64,000 bases of DNA from Hymenolepis diminuta (Eukaryota > Platyhelminthes > Cestoda > Cyclophyllidea > Hymenolepididae). The stretch lies in the NCBI GenBank assembly GCA_900708905.1, contig CAADRB010000070.1:227748-291747 (forward strand), given 5' to 3'. The notes below the pieces were generated by a model. That model saw only the letters and a program-made list of their open reading frames with translations, had not been told where the DNA came from and searched no databases. The position numbers were made by a program, and so were the translations under genes. The stretch's first letter is position 1, and each line of letters starts with the position of its first letter. Below, in pieces: positions 26,395-41,300 of this stretch.

Positions 26395-29300
26395 GTGATT
26401 TTTTTCTTTATTAAATGCTGGTCTCAATAAATATATGGCCTTTTGAAAGTCATTTAAAATTTCTGCATGAACTCTTTTGCTAAATGCTTTGTAGAGCTTT
26501 AACTTGATTGTATTTGATTTATGACCGTTTTTAAGCACTAAATTCATTCCATTTAAGGAATTAAATTAAATCTTTTCTGCTAGGCGCGTTTATACCCTCT
26601 TTATAGGCATAAAAGCTTCAGCTTTAAATTAAATGAACAAAATTCCGTTCAAAAGTCTTGAAATTCCCATTATGTAGGCAATACGTTCGGTAATTTTTTT
26701 TTCAAATGTAACTTTTGAGACAGAACTAGATATAAAACTCTCGAAGAAGTGCATCTTTTTTTGCTATTTGTCTATCATTAGAAATTTCTCATCTAAATAA
26801 TATAATTATATTTTTATTGAATTTTTTTTAAATCTTGAGAGAAACTTAGTTAATTAGTTGGTTAGTTAATCGTATTCAATGTTTATTAAATTGGATTCAT
26901 TTTTGTAATTCTAAAGCGAATGACAACGCACGAATTACAAATTTATATCATGCGATTTTATTTGAACGCGCGGAATAGTGAAATAGTCCAGTAAGAGATG
27001 GAACTTGGAGTCGAACTGGGGCCTATGTTACTTTAATTAAATTCTGGAAGCATTGAATAGTCCACTTTCTCATAAGGAGTATAGATAAATTTGTGATATC
27101 TAAAACCTCACATCCTCAAAGTTCGTGTTTTGGTATCAGTTTCTCTCGTGACACGAATGACAAAATTTCTTGGACAGTTGGATTTACTTAATGGTTTTAT
27201 CATGCCACTTTGATTCATTTGCACCTTCTAATAGTCAAAAGCAGATGGATGAGAACAGAGAAGACACTTTAGGTATAACAGAGGTCACTAAATTACATTC
27301 NNNNNNNNNNNNNNNNNNNNNNNNNNNNNNNNNNNNNCTCTAATTATTAATATATTAAATTAGGTAGGAACTGACTCATAGATAAAAATATCTCAAGTTT
27401 TTGTCTGTAAAAGGAGCTTAAATCAACGGGGTTACTTAAAAGGGACATTTATCTTTGATGAATTCCTCTTGCGGTTGTTTCAATAATTTTCCAAAAAGAT
27501 AACAAATTTTCTCTTTTACGGCACGGAAATCCGCATGTCAGAGGTAAAGAGGAATATTCCGGAAGGGTATTTTTGACTCTTTAAAATAAGTAATATTGAT
27601 TGACTGAGCATCGGGGGGTATATAAATTTTCATTTAGGTTGTTATCACACACATTCATATTTTCGAAGCGGTTATACACTCACCACCATCACAAGCGAGT
27701 ATGTGCTATCAGGAGCTCCCATCTCTACAATAAATTAACCTTTGTGATGAAACAATATTGGGACAGACCACTGTAATCATCTCGTACAATCAACCATAAG
27801 ACTATAAGGCTATCAGATAGTGCTGCTATTGTGTTTCATTGATACTGTCACATTGACGCATGGTCAAGAGAAAGAAAACCAAGAGTTTTGTGAAACAGTG
27901 ACGTTTTTGGGATGAGGATAGGCATCTAAGTCCTTATGACGAATTAATATGATAATGAAAAAAAAAGATCACTCGATTAATTTGCAAACTGGATGAATTT
28001 TATATCTGTTAACGTACATTCAGTGACTGGAGCCACAAAAAGAATGACTGATATCATTGAAAATGAGCTATCAATCAGAGGCTTTAAGAATGCCACTTCT
28101 TTGCCAAATATTTAGGTTGTGTAATTAATTTTCATTCATATTATTATAATGGAAAGCTTATATCGAGGAATCTCTCAGAACTGTCATGATTTGGATGACG
28201 AACTTCGTGATATTTCGAGCATTCTCCGAACGATTCTGCTAATCCTTATAATATTAGTACTCAGAGTATGATGCAAATCTCTACTTCATAATCATCTCAA
28301 ATTATTTGAACACAGAACACACCAAAAGAGGGGAGGGGGGGAGATGGGGATGAGAAGGGATCAAAAAGTTGAGAAAAATATTATTCTATCAAAACCTTTG
28401 TGTTTTTAATTTAACAGAGTTTGACTGATGATTCGTTTCAATCCTACACGATTTTTGACAGTTTATGATGGTTTAGACGATTGTATTACTTCTTAATTTT
28501 GGTTTAGATATCATTCGTTTACATGTATATCGCCCAGAAAATGAAGTTCAAGAAATCCCACATCGAAGTCGGTTTTCCATGTCTTTGTTGGGGCATTTTT
28601 GAAATGAACAACGAAAGAAGGTCAATATTTTATTTGTATTATTATTTTATTTTAAATGGAAAATAGAGAGCAAATGCTATGTTTAGATTATCAATTTAAG
28701 ATAATAAGTTACGGCTCGAACTTAGAGGAATAAAATATGGTTTAGCATATCATAAGTTTCGTATATAATCACTGAACATGAATAGGAAGGTTTCCAATTC
28801 AGTTGACTGACTAACTCCCAAAATCAATCTCTGCATCCATCATATGATTGAAACTTGAGATTCCGTTGTACTCCTTTATAAAAAACGCCATTTTTCCTCT
28901 GTACTCTCGTGTGGGAAACGAATAGTCATATGATTCATTAATTTAAAAAAAAACCCTCCACTCGGTATCCTCTTTGTATGTGCCCAAATTGGTATCATTT
29001 CGAGTGATTCACGCATACTTTCTCATTAAATTTGGCAATTGAGGAGGTGCATTTTGAAGAGAGCTAGAGCGGGAGATTCGTATCAAAATTATCCACATAA
29101 AATTTTGCTATTCCCGACTCAGAGAGAGATGAACATTTTATGGGTCAATTAGAACAATTTATTAACGCTTATTGCTCACCCCGTAAGTGGGTATTACATG
29201 TTGCATCGCATATTTTATTGGCTTTGAAGTTTTACAAAGATAGCTCTTCTCGTTTTGTTCTATTTGAACTAACTTCCATAGACGTTATTTTGTGGGTGGT

Positions 29301-32300
29301 TTTGTAGCGAATGCCCTACAAGTCATGATCAATTAAGCTAACTGAAACGTTTGTCTATAGGGCCGAAAAGTGAAGGAATTCGTGTTGATCTAGATTTTGT
29401 TTTATAAATTTTAGGCAAGGGCGAATGTCACAATGCATCTGGGTTTGACGTATGACAGCAGTCGAAACTGTGACGAATCTCCATACAAAGTGACAGTTTG
29501 TATTGGACATAAGCATGATAAGTAAGTCTATAGCGTTATTAGTATCTGATACCAAAATGGTCAGAACTCTATTTTCTATGACGATTTCAGATGTCGAATC
29601 TTCGGACCTCATCTATTTTACGTTCAGGCAGCTTGTGCAGCGTATGGACCAAAAGAAGTTATTCAATTTGAAGTCGATAGTGTGGTGAGAAATTTTTTGT
29701 TTACTGGATTAGTATTCCAAAGTCTACTCATGAGATAGCATCTGAATATGGGGTAAAGTAATGCGTAACAATAGAGAACGATTTAAAGGAAGGTAGATTT
29801 GAAGTAGATTATGGAATCAGAGCTTCGATAAAGTTAATTTATTTGAATTCTAAAGGATATATTTCACTGTGTAACGCTTTGTAAGTTTCAAAAGCCAAAT
29901 TTCATGATTTATTTCTCTAATTTATTGCTGAGTTTATGAGCTTATTAATCCGGTTATGTAAGTTTATGTTTGATCAAGCTATCACGATTCTTTTATCTCT
30001 TCTTGATGTCAAGACCGAATGGTGTTTCTAATTTACGAAATTTAGAATTCACTGTGAATGAAGTCGAAGGGTTCAATTTCAACTTGGCACGAAAATGTGA
30101 CGAGGTGAGGATCTATGAAAATCTATGGAGATTTTCTTCCATGGAACTAAATCTTGTAATTTTAGTATAATTGTACTTCAGTGAAACTACCTGGAATTAT
30201 TGCTTCCGGAATTGTTTAGGTGAGAATTGAAAATGACGTTTGGGACGAACTTTTTAAATCAAACTAAGGGAATAATTTTTCCGAATTACAAAGACGGATT
30301 TTCGTCCCTCACTTTTCGTATTAAAATAAATTAATTAAATTGTTATTTAAAATATTTTCCATTTAAGTCAGTGCTGTTTAAGTCAGTTTAACTAACGTTC
30401 GCTAGGGAGAAATAATAAATTTCTTCGAATAATTGCTCTTAAAAACAATTACCATTGGAATGAAGTTTTCGGCCAAACAAAAAGTGTACCCCGAGTACCG
30501 GAAAGCGAAGAAGGAAAAATAAAGTTGATTAAGAAATTAATACAACCCAAGTAATGATTGCCTTCTCCTTTTTCTCTTTCCTACGTTTTCTGCCTTTTTG
30601 TTTTACAGGAAGAACCGTTGAGGGTGGACGCCACAATTAAGGAGACAAACGGAGACATGGAGTTCCAATTGCAACCAGTGACAGCAAACCTCACTTTTCC
30701 CCGGCCAATTGATGCGAAAACTAAAAATCTGAAAATGTAAGCTGTTCTCTCTCTTCAGCTTTGTTTATTTTTTAAACCTCCCTCCTTACACATAGCTCTT
30801 TGTTCGCTCTTTTCTCACCAAACTATCCTAAACATCTGCTCATCAATAAAGTATTCGAAAATAGAAAAAAAAATGCTGATTAAATGTTAGCGGTGGATAT
30901 TTTCTACATTTAAATCAGATTTTAGTTCACTTAACGGAAATAATCTCTTAAAATTATTTCCTAATACTGCCAAACGGTCAGTCGTTTAAGAAGGGCTAAT
31001 TTTCCCTTTAAAATGCTTGTTTTATTTCGGATTGAACTTAAAATTTCACCAAATTCTCGTCTTTTCTCTCTAGTGCTCCGAAATCGTGTGACATTTTGTA
31101 TTTCTCGTAAGGTTTTTCTGATTAACGTAATTCTAGAGCATTTTTACATTGTCAAAATGATGAGAAGGCAAATATTAGAGCTAGTTTATATAATGTAGAT
31201 TACTCAACGTATGTGGTATTCCGCACTCAGACCGCTTTGAAGTGCTTGATAAAAATAAGCAAGTATACGACGTCTGCACTTTTATCCCCGACTTACTTCG
31301 ACAGAAATATTTTTACTGACCATAATAATTTTGCAGTACATCAGACATTATTTAATATATTATAAGGACCCCTACTACGCCCGATCGGATTAAATCTTAT
31401 AAAATTACGTCAATTACAACAGTCTATGTAGACGTACGCTGACAGAGGGAGGTCAATCATGTTCAAGTAGCCATGTCTTGAACAAGGAGCTTATCATCTG
31501 GCCAGACCTTAGGGAAATGGATTTCATGTCATATATATATATTTATTATTATAGTACTTTAATTGCGAACTTCTGTGAGGTCTGTTAAGTTAAGGCTCCA
31601 GCTAGCGGTATTTTGTTATTAGAGTCACATTAATCACTAGAGCATGATCAACCACACAATTTAATCTGCTGATTAATAAACTCTGAATTTCAAGACACAA
31701 ACTCATCAACCTGGAGGTCATACCCTGTATAATTCGAAATACCAACCGCCGTGACATGAAGAAGGAAGCTAAATAAATTTAGAAAAGTGGTTTGTTCGAT
31801 GAATTAAAAATGTCTTTGTAGTGAGAACTTTCGACATCCTTATTAATTACATATATTCTTATATGTTTTCCTTTCTCTTCACCCTATTGTGGAACCCTTT
31901 ATTGTCACCCTTTTTCAAATGCCTTCTCATGAACGGAAATTGAAAATTTTCTTCTGCATTGTCATAGGCGATAGCAAAATTCCCTTAATTTATAAGTATA
32001 TTAAGCAATTAGTGAACTGTGCCAGTAGAAATGTATCCATGTGAATGAGTAATTACGTTTTCGTTAATTTGATAGGCACGGCATATCATAATATCCTACT
32101 CTGTTATTTGTACTCATACTTATGACATTATTTCAGAATTTGGAGGCGAATTTTATGACTTATACCATACCTATTTCTTTTTACTTTGTGTTCCAATTTA
32201 ACTTTTATCTCTTTCACTTAAAGAGTAAATAAAAGTGCTTTGTGTATTCCTATCTAGGCAATTCAAAGGATATCAAATTTCCGTCCTAATGATTTTCAAC

Positions 32301-35300
32301 TTCCCTCACGTTTACCATATATTCATTAATAAATATTCATAGCAAATACTGAATTCTTTACTAGCACTCCAGCCATTAAATTTCTTTATTTTGATTTAGT
32401 TAGTATTTAAGCTAATTTGTTAGTGACGGGGTATTTAATACTGAATGCTATCCTATCATGTCATTAGCCAAAATGCATTTGCGATTACGTTATTTCAATT
32501 CAAATAATTTCACTTCAATTTAAATGCAAAATAGGCTAATAATAGATAGATTGAATGTGTTCAGTCTATCATAGTTTGTTTAGCCAAATGGTTTAGTATT
32601 TTGTTTTAATCAACTGTTATGAGTTGATTCATACGATATGAACACCTGGGTGTAAACTGCGATTTTTAGCCCTATATCGTTCGATTAAGAAAATAGGGAG
32701 AAGAATCTAAAAGGTGAGTACTATTGCGTGCCAATTTGTAGCATTTTTATATATGCGCTTTGCAGAATCTATATATAAATACTTTCGATACGAGATTCTC
32801 CTTTAGAGTGTACTATAAGTGCATTTTCTACGTGAAGATTCAGCTTAAATCAGAATTTATCTCTCATCGACGGTTTCATTGTAATTATATTGCCTGCTGA
32901 AAGTGAGCATACCTGAATTATTTCCATTTAATTGTTAATGGCTCTAAATTATGTAATTAATACTCTCCTTTCTCATTTAACCTTCAAAGAGAAAAAAGCT
33001 CCTTGATACTTCTCCACTGAAATATGCTACAGTGTTATCTCTTTTAAAACACATTTAAAAAATTAATATTGAAAACGCATTAGTAATTAATTAATTAATT
33101 AGTAATAATAAAAGTGTTGGAAGAAATGAAGAGTGTCGGATAGAAATTGTAGGTTTAAAATAGAAACTTTATTCATTTGAGTTACGGAAATCTTCGGATT
33201 GAGTTAACTTCTTGTGCTCAGAAGTTCTCATTTTCAGGTTTTGATCCACAGAATCCTGAGTTATGTCACAACGCTCGGTGCTTACTAAACATTTAATTAA
33301 ATTTAGTGGCTGATCATGTCGTCTGAATAAATAAGTCTTTTCTAAAACCCAGGAGCAGCCGCTTGTTACAATCTTAGGTGCTTTCTACATAACGAACCAT
33401 ATAACGACACTAATGAAGCTCGCCTAAAGCAAACTCAAATGTAGCAATACCATCTACTGAAACAGGTTTTTTTATATCAAATATGCGCAGTACGATTATT
33501 GCAAGGAGTAGATATGCTGGGTTGAATTTAAAAGGCCTCTTAATTCAATTTTCTATCAGTTCTGAGCACGATGGAACCAAATAACTACCGACTGAGCTCT
33601 GTACATTATAATCGGGAATCTTTGGATTGGTTTCACTGGAACGAATTACTGGTTGGTCTGTTTATGGACCTAGAATTCCAGAATAAAGTACTATCCATAT
33701 CACTCCATTTTTCTATCTATCCCCTAACTTATTATTCGAATTCCTCTGCTTTTTTCATTGTCACAGGCGATAATAACTGAAGATATAATGAATTTTATTA
33801 TTACTTTTCTCAAATTATTTCGGAAAGTCTCATAATTGTATGCACCATAATTTCAACAACATGAAGTCATTATCAAATTCAAAGTAAACGATCTCACTGT
33901 GGAAGTTTTTTGCCTTAGCTAGTGGCTCAACTTGCAAGGAAGAAAAGATCTGGACTTCAAAAACTTTTCCACCATTTATCCCAATTAAATGTCGAGACAG
34001 CATATAAAACTGCTAGGAAAAATGTTGTCTTGCCTCTCCCAATTAAAATGCCATCAGTATTGCCATTACAGGAGCCTCCTACCCCTAACTCAAATGTTTT
34101 AAAATAATTTGAGTTTTTAGTAACAATGAAAAATGCAGTTCATCCTTTCAATTGGGATCCTTCTCCATTTGTATGTTTAAAAATCTCTACGCCAATATAT
34201 CTACTGACAATGTTGCGAATTATGTGAAATTTTGCATTCTTTGCCAGTAAATATGATAGAGAGAAGTTTCGAGCCTTCCTGAACCCTACTAAATCTCTTG
34301 CATATTAAATTAGGAAAATTTTCTTTCCCCCATTAAAGAATCCCGAAGTTTGGAGAGATCGTGACTTGATCATTATGTTAGTCAATATATTTTCATTGAG
34401 AAATGACGCTTAAATGATACTCAAATTGTTTATTTCCAGATTTCGGAAAGGTTATCTCCCCTGTATCAAAATTTTATCAAGAGACTGCTGGAAAATGAAT
34501 AAAACATGGCGTAGTGTTGATGACACTGAAAGTATTAAAGAAACTCCGGTCTTTTAAACAAAAATTCGATTCAGACGGAAATTGACTAGTCTTTAGTAAA
34601 ACCTTGACTGGGGAGTAAAAGAGATTTTTGAAAATTTTGGTTTTGAAAACATTTCCTGTTTGGTATGTTTGTCTTAAATATCGCTTTGGTTTGAGAGTAA
34701 TTGAATGAGTTGAATCATTGATTTGAGAGAATTTGGTAACGAAGTTTGATCGGATTTCATTTAACTACATCTGCATTTTTAATTATAAAATGATTAATTA
34801 CTTTAACTTATATTATAAATATAAACTTGACAATTACATTAAAAGTATTTAGACAAGGTATCACTTGTTTTATCTCTAATCTTCACTGAATACTTTCTAC
34901 ACAACCCAACATTTCAGTGCAAAAGCTTTCTTTTGATATTTTAGTTTCGTTAATTAAAAATCCATTTTTATATTCTAGAATTTTACAATTCCAATTTGCC
35001 TACACCTGCGTAGCTGACTACTTTGGGGATCTTTGTAATGTTTTCTGTTCCTCCGAAGCCAAGGAATATCGGTGTAGTCTGACTGGAGAGAAAATCTGCA
35101 ATTCTGGTTAGTTCTGCTTATGAAATAAATTTATTCGCTAAATTCGAACGTTCTACACGGTAATTGATGATACCAGTCTGAAATGGGATGCTTGTTAACC
35201 CGAAGAGCAGTTTTATACGGATGAATAACTGTTGAATTTAGAGTTTTCTCTTAGCAGAAATCGAATTATTTCGACTTCAAGGGTATGAATGATTGAATGT

Positions 35301-38300
35301 CTTTTTAACTGACATGAAAATATCTGTTTATACTGTAACCACTCAATAGGAGCGTTATCGCCAAAAATTTTCACATTCTCTTGTTTGAATTCTTTACTTT
35401 TTCACAGTCAGAAGATTTATTTTAAGGCACTGTACTGTTTCAAGAACGAAAAAATGTATATTCAAACGAGAAGTTGAAAAAAAATGCGAAAAAGAAGATA
35501 GTAAAATGACAGAGTTGCGTGTTACTGAAGCCGAGCTTAAAGGAAGGGAGGATTCAAAATCGGGTTATGTAAATATTCGCTCCCTCTTCTCACTTCTTCC
35601 ACCATTTGACGACACTAACGAGATTCTTCTCCTCTAACACCGGGCCTGTGTGTGACGTTTTTACACTTGACTAGGTTCATCTGACTTTATCAGGATTTAT
35701 CTTCTTTCTTTAAAAAGTAAACCTTATTGCTTTCAAAATTATATACTCCTATGTAAAATTACTATTAAAATTGCGATTGTTTTGGTTTGCATCCTCTCAG
35801 TTCGATTTTCTATTAAGGCCAATTAGAGTAGATACTTTAACTTGCGTGACCTAGAGGATTAGAAGGAGAACTCCCAGGTGGTCTCGAGTACAATGTAATG
35901 AGTCTGCTATCTGTAATTAAAGTGTATCATTCAGTATTTTTTTATTATTTTTCTATTTATTCATGCTATTGATTTTGTTAAGTGCCATTTATAATAATAA
36001 ATATCCACTGCACATGTGATCTTTATCATCATTTCCCTCCGGTTGATCTTACACCTTAATACTCAGTCGTATCATCATTGTTACAGTCTAAGCAATGTAA
36101 AATAGTTTCACAATTTTACATTGTGAGGGGGCAAATGAAATCTTTTAAATTTCCATCTGCATATCTACATAGATTCACTTACTTCCTATTTATTTGCTCT
36201 TTAGAGTTTTTCACATATAATTGTACTGATTCTCCTTAACTTTAAGTCACTTTTTAACGTTTCTCTATACTTGGAAGCAAGTTTAAAACCTATTTTGGTC
36301 GGATTGGCTATGAAATAAGACAATCTGAGACCAGTTTCTCAGTTCAATCATCTAGTTTAAAGCTCTGAACATCTTGGACACCGTCTTATTCCCGAACTTG
36401 AAGTGAAATGAAGTTTGGAACACTAAGGTACTACTTAACAAGATATACCCGTTAAGTAAAAGTGGAATATCCAATGAATTCTAATTTCCAAACCCACAAG
36501 AGAAATAGTAACCAGTGACTGATGGAAGGTATTCTGAAAATGCGCTTTAGCGAAATTTACATTTCATTACCCCTTTTGTTGGCCAGAAGTAATCTGTGCG
36601 TTTAACTGTTTACATTAACGGATGATGGCCGATGGGGATTGATATCTTGTCCTCTAACTTGGCGGACACGCATGATTCTAAGGGAATTAAATAGACACTT
36701 TATTTACTCACTTTATTGTCAAATTATACATCTGCTCACCTCCTTAACTCTAAACTGGTATATTTAACTCAGTTTTGAAGTTATTTTCTCAAATGAAAAT
36801 CTCATTTTTTTTGCATTGCCGAGTGTAATGACTATAATTGCAGTTAGTGATGAAAGCAGGAGAATCTATGAAAAGGGGATCTTAACTACCTCACTGTCAG
36901 AGGTTAATTAAATCTTTATTTATGATTTACAGGGCTCAGCTACCTTAAAATTGTTAGCTATCTCTTCATGAGTATATTAAAAGTGTAAGCACATGAAAAA
37001 AAATTTTGCTTTCTCAACCATTCGAAAAAAACCATATGAGGCGGAAAGACCGGCCCCTCTCGGTTAAATAATATCATCAAACATCAGGAGCCCAATGTTG
37101 TCTTTAATACCCCCCTTATTAAGAGAAAATAAGTATCATAATATATAATAGTCTCAAATAAGATTATTTGTCTGTAAAGAACTTGGTGAAAAACTGAAAA
37201 ATCCCTGCATTTGATGAAGAAGATTGTCTCAAAAGTGTTCTGAATAAGTTTTTTCCCTTACTCATCAGAACCTACTAGAGTATGAAATTATATCATAACT
37301 TTATCTATTTAGAAGCCCTATAGATAAATTGAGAAATGAATGCTTAGTGAAGTCCCGGTTTTTTTATTTACACTAAATCGAAAGTCGACCATTGTACAAT
37401 TTGGCTCCTCTTACACCAATTTTACACAGCAATTGATCATTATTTCGTCTCATTTTAGCCAGACTAATGTTCATTCCCATTCATCACAACTTTCTACAAT
37501 GTCTGAACAGCGCTCGTGTTTACCAACTTCAAGGATACATCAACCAGAGTCTAATTTTGGAGGCAGATAAAAAAATTGTAGTTGTCAAGATGAAAATGAT
37601 GATTTTTTTCTCAGCTAGAACAACTCATCTCTTCCATTTTATGACAACTAAAAGTTAGCTGGATAGACCAGTTAGTCAGAAAATGGTCATTTTATCGTTT
37701 ACTCTTAATATAATGTTCTCTTTTAATGAGTTAAATAAAAGCAGTTGGCCCTGTGATGATGGTTCGCTTGTTGTATTGTGTTCACGTATTCCATTTGAGA
37801 GACCTCGAAGTTGTTTATACTAAGCAGTTCAAGACACGTACACTGCAGAAGTGTTTATGTTACCAGTGTCATCTGCGGGAGTTTGTGACCGTTTACTGTA
37901 TACATGTGTCCGTATAGATACATATTCTAAACAATTTATCGATTTTTTTGCTTGAAAGTCTCCAATGTGGATTTGTTTTAAGTAAACTCCAGTTTCACTT
38001 TATGCAAATGGCAATTGTTGTAAACATTCTCTATTGTTCTCAGAAATATTGTCATAAAAGTGAAAACTTTTTGAAGTTTTAGTTATTTACAAGAAATATA
38101 TTAATACTAAATTAATTTAACCACGTCATTTAAATAAACAGAGGAATTTCTGCACACAATATTAACATTTGCAGAAAGTAAAATATTAGGGGTATATCAA
38201 AATACCAGACGTTAAGTGATTTATACTTGTTGTCTAGTTAATTTAATGATAATAAATGTTGCCCAACAAAACCTAAAAACAACTTTTTCAAATAAACTAT

Positions 38301-41300
38301 CGAGAGAATAAAAGAAATGTAAATTATTTGTAACTGAGAAGGACCAATCGCAAGCGCATTTTTTAATCAAAATAAGATGCTCTTTTACCTTTGCAAATAA
38401 GTCAGATTTGGACGTAAATAATTGATATTTTCAAAGAATTTAAAACATGCAATTTGCTTTATTATAAGTTGAAAACAAAAGATAATCATTTTTTAATTTT
38501 AAATCATTAACCCAAGTATTACCATATACATCTGCTGGAAATTAAAACAAACGGTACTCAACTAATGGATTCGTTGCAGTATTCCAGATTGAATTTGATC
38601 TTCTAAATCCACGTAAGATATTTGCCATTGATTTGGAAAATATTATTTGAATTTAATTTAGGCGCCTTATCTTCGTCGATCTCCTATATTTCACATCTTA
38701 AGTTCTTTTTATCTTAAAGCATACAAATTGATATGATCGTACATGTATATCCGATCCCTTCAATCCCTTCAGGCTATATTAAGGACAATGAGACAGGAGC
38801 ATGTATCTACGATCGATGTGGATCAATGCCCAATTACTGTCTGAACGGTGGCCGATGTGTCAACAAAGCTCAAGATGAAGAGGACGCATTGGACACCACC
38901 ACTATGCCAATCTGCATCTGTCCCCCTACTCGAATGGGTGCTCGATGTGAAGTTTTTCGAGTTCCACCTACATCGTCTACGACAACATCATCTACGACTA
39001 CCACAACTCCCGCAACGACTTCCTTACCCTCTACAACAACACTTGCGAGTAAACCTTCAGGTGAAATAGTTGCAGGAAAGCTGATCAATAATGGCTCCAT
39101 TGCAAGATACTCGAATTCCAACGTGGATGGCATGAAAGCTACTGGATCACTTCAGGATCACTCCAATCCGGATAGAGTAAGTTATTTCAAACAATGTTTT
39201 TTAGACATTTAAATATTTGTAGGTAGTAATTGTTATCTTAAAAGTTAGAAAATACCAATATCATTTGTCATGATAAGATCTCGAATGGAGTTTCAATGTC
39301 AGATGGAGACAATACTGTTTTACTGATAAACCACATTTGATTCAGAATGTTTCGTTTGAATCAAGTATGCATTCTGAAGTGAAAATGGTTGTGTTCTACG
39401 AACGTGAATACAAAATGTATGTTAATCGGAGGGAAAAATAAATCGTTATTATTCTTTTTTAATAATCGTTAGTATTCAAAGATTTTAAACGACTGAGAAT
39501 AAGTTCGCTTAAATAACTAATACTGTATTTTTAATTATAGCATTTAATTATTAAATCTATTAAAATTTGTTGAAAATAAACTGTAAAATCAAAAATTAAA
39601 GTGACCTATTTCAAAGGAAGTTACCGATAAGAGATTAATTTTGACGAAGCCTGTGTAAATTCATTGATTTATTAAAACAAATAATTTATGATTCTCACAA
39701 TTTTAAAGAATGGCTTTCTTTTAAATATTGATCACTTTAGCCGCACAATTCAATTCACAACTTCCATCATGCTTTCCTTTACCTCTTGATCGAATCCAAA
39801 TGAATCTAGCTGAAATAATGTTAATGGGTAAGAAATGGTGATTCTGAAAAATAGTTTTTGAACGCAAACATGTGCAGAATACTTTATCAACTATGGCGCG
39901 ATCCGACGTGTATTCATTTGTGAATATTTCCCAGATTAAGGACCACACGGTTAGTTTCGGCATTTAGCTAAAAATGGGTGGTCAGTATAATCGTTGCTTA
40001 TAATAACCTAAATACTAAAAGGAATATTTTATACATATATAAGGAGTAAATAACTTAGATCTCCATAGGAATAATATTATTTTTACGCATTTTCCATTGA
40101 GAAGATGGCGGGAGAGTGAGGTGCAGAAATGGGTTAGCATTTTCGAATATTCTGTAAGGGAGATTTTCCCGGGTGTTTCCATTCTTCACACAACGGTAGG
40201 AACCTGTTTTTTGCTGAAATCTATTTAGGTTGTAAATGAATGGTTTAAAATTGCATCGGTGGGAAAAAAATGAAAATATATGAATTTTATGAACCATTTA
40301 AAATATTCAAGATCGCTGATGCATGAAACACGGGAGTAATCTTCAATACAAACAGGAAATATGCTTCTCCGATCTCCTTGGTTCCGGAATGACCGGTTGA
40401 AGCTTGAATGGTGTTCACTTTGATGCTAAAAAGTCAATTTCCGTTCCGATCATAAAATTTGCATTACCCACCTCTGCTCCTCCTGCTAACAATAGCACTG
40501 GAAAAATGTAAAAAAGAGAAGCATTATTCTTTTTCTCAGAAAGCAAGCAATTTTTTTATAATAATTTACGAGACCCTAAGTCTTTCCTCCTCGTATTTAA
40601 TGCCCTTATTATTAAGTGTGGTGAAAAAAATTTCCGAACGATGTAGTCGAGGGGTACTTTTCTGTGCAACATAATTACGGCCCATAAATAATACGAAATC
40701 CGCTTAAACGGAAAATAAATCAGGTGCATTTGCTCTGAATACATGTTTAGGTTTGAAAATCAGATATACACTTATCTTTCTTATCGTGTTTTATAGACAA
40801 TTGCGTCCGTCTACTCTACTACTAAAATCAGATAAATGGAATTTTGTCTATGAAAAAGTTTGCAACTTTATTGAGAGTGTTAACATTTGTTTGAATCAAT
40901 ATTAATTCATACCTTTTGAATTTTTGTGTTTGGAGATAAACAAATAAATTAATTAAGAGAGTATGCAGACTGCGTCGATTTTCGTTTTCGCAGGTACATT
41001 TTAAATGTCTGAATTTGTACACGAATTTTTTTTTGGATTATAAAAGAAAGATTCCATTGCAGTGGAATTTTAAGTTTAGTTGAACATAAATTATGCTCAC
41101 TTTTGTTCAAGTGTGGTCTCTCTATTCATCATTTAGTCATCGATCCCAGGTATACTAAGCAGGACCTCGACAGCTAAATTAATTGCGCCAATGCAGCCAT
41201 CGTATTGGAAAGGATCATTTAGCTCAATCTACGGTTAATTGTCGTCTTATGCCTTGGCCTTCCCTTCAATTTCTTTTGCCTACGACCCATTCCTCCTTTC

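Noticed and set aside
26960..27030. tRNA-like T-arm sequence (reverse complement CAGTTCGACTCC)
   Set aside because: No acceptor, D or anticodon stem could be paired around it.
28325..28350. Purine or poly-G runs (also at 45305 and 51965)
   Set aside because: Short low-complexity tracts with no repeat unit or flanking structure; not evidence of a quadruplex array or CRISPR.
31530..31550. TA microsatellite
   Set aside because: Only a few units long, within an intron, no sign of function.
38870..39133. 87-codon open frame on the - strand
   Set aside because: Mirror of the Thr- and Ser-rich codons of Notch-ligand exon 7; low-complexity Val-rich, no splice signals.
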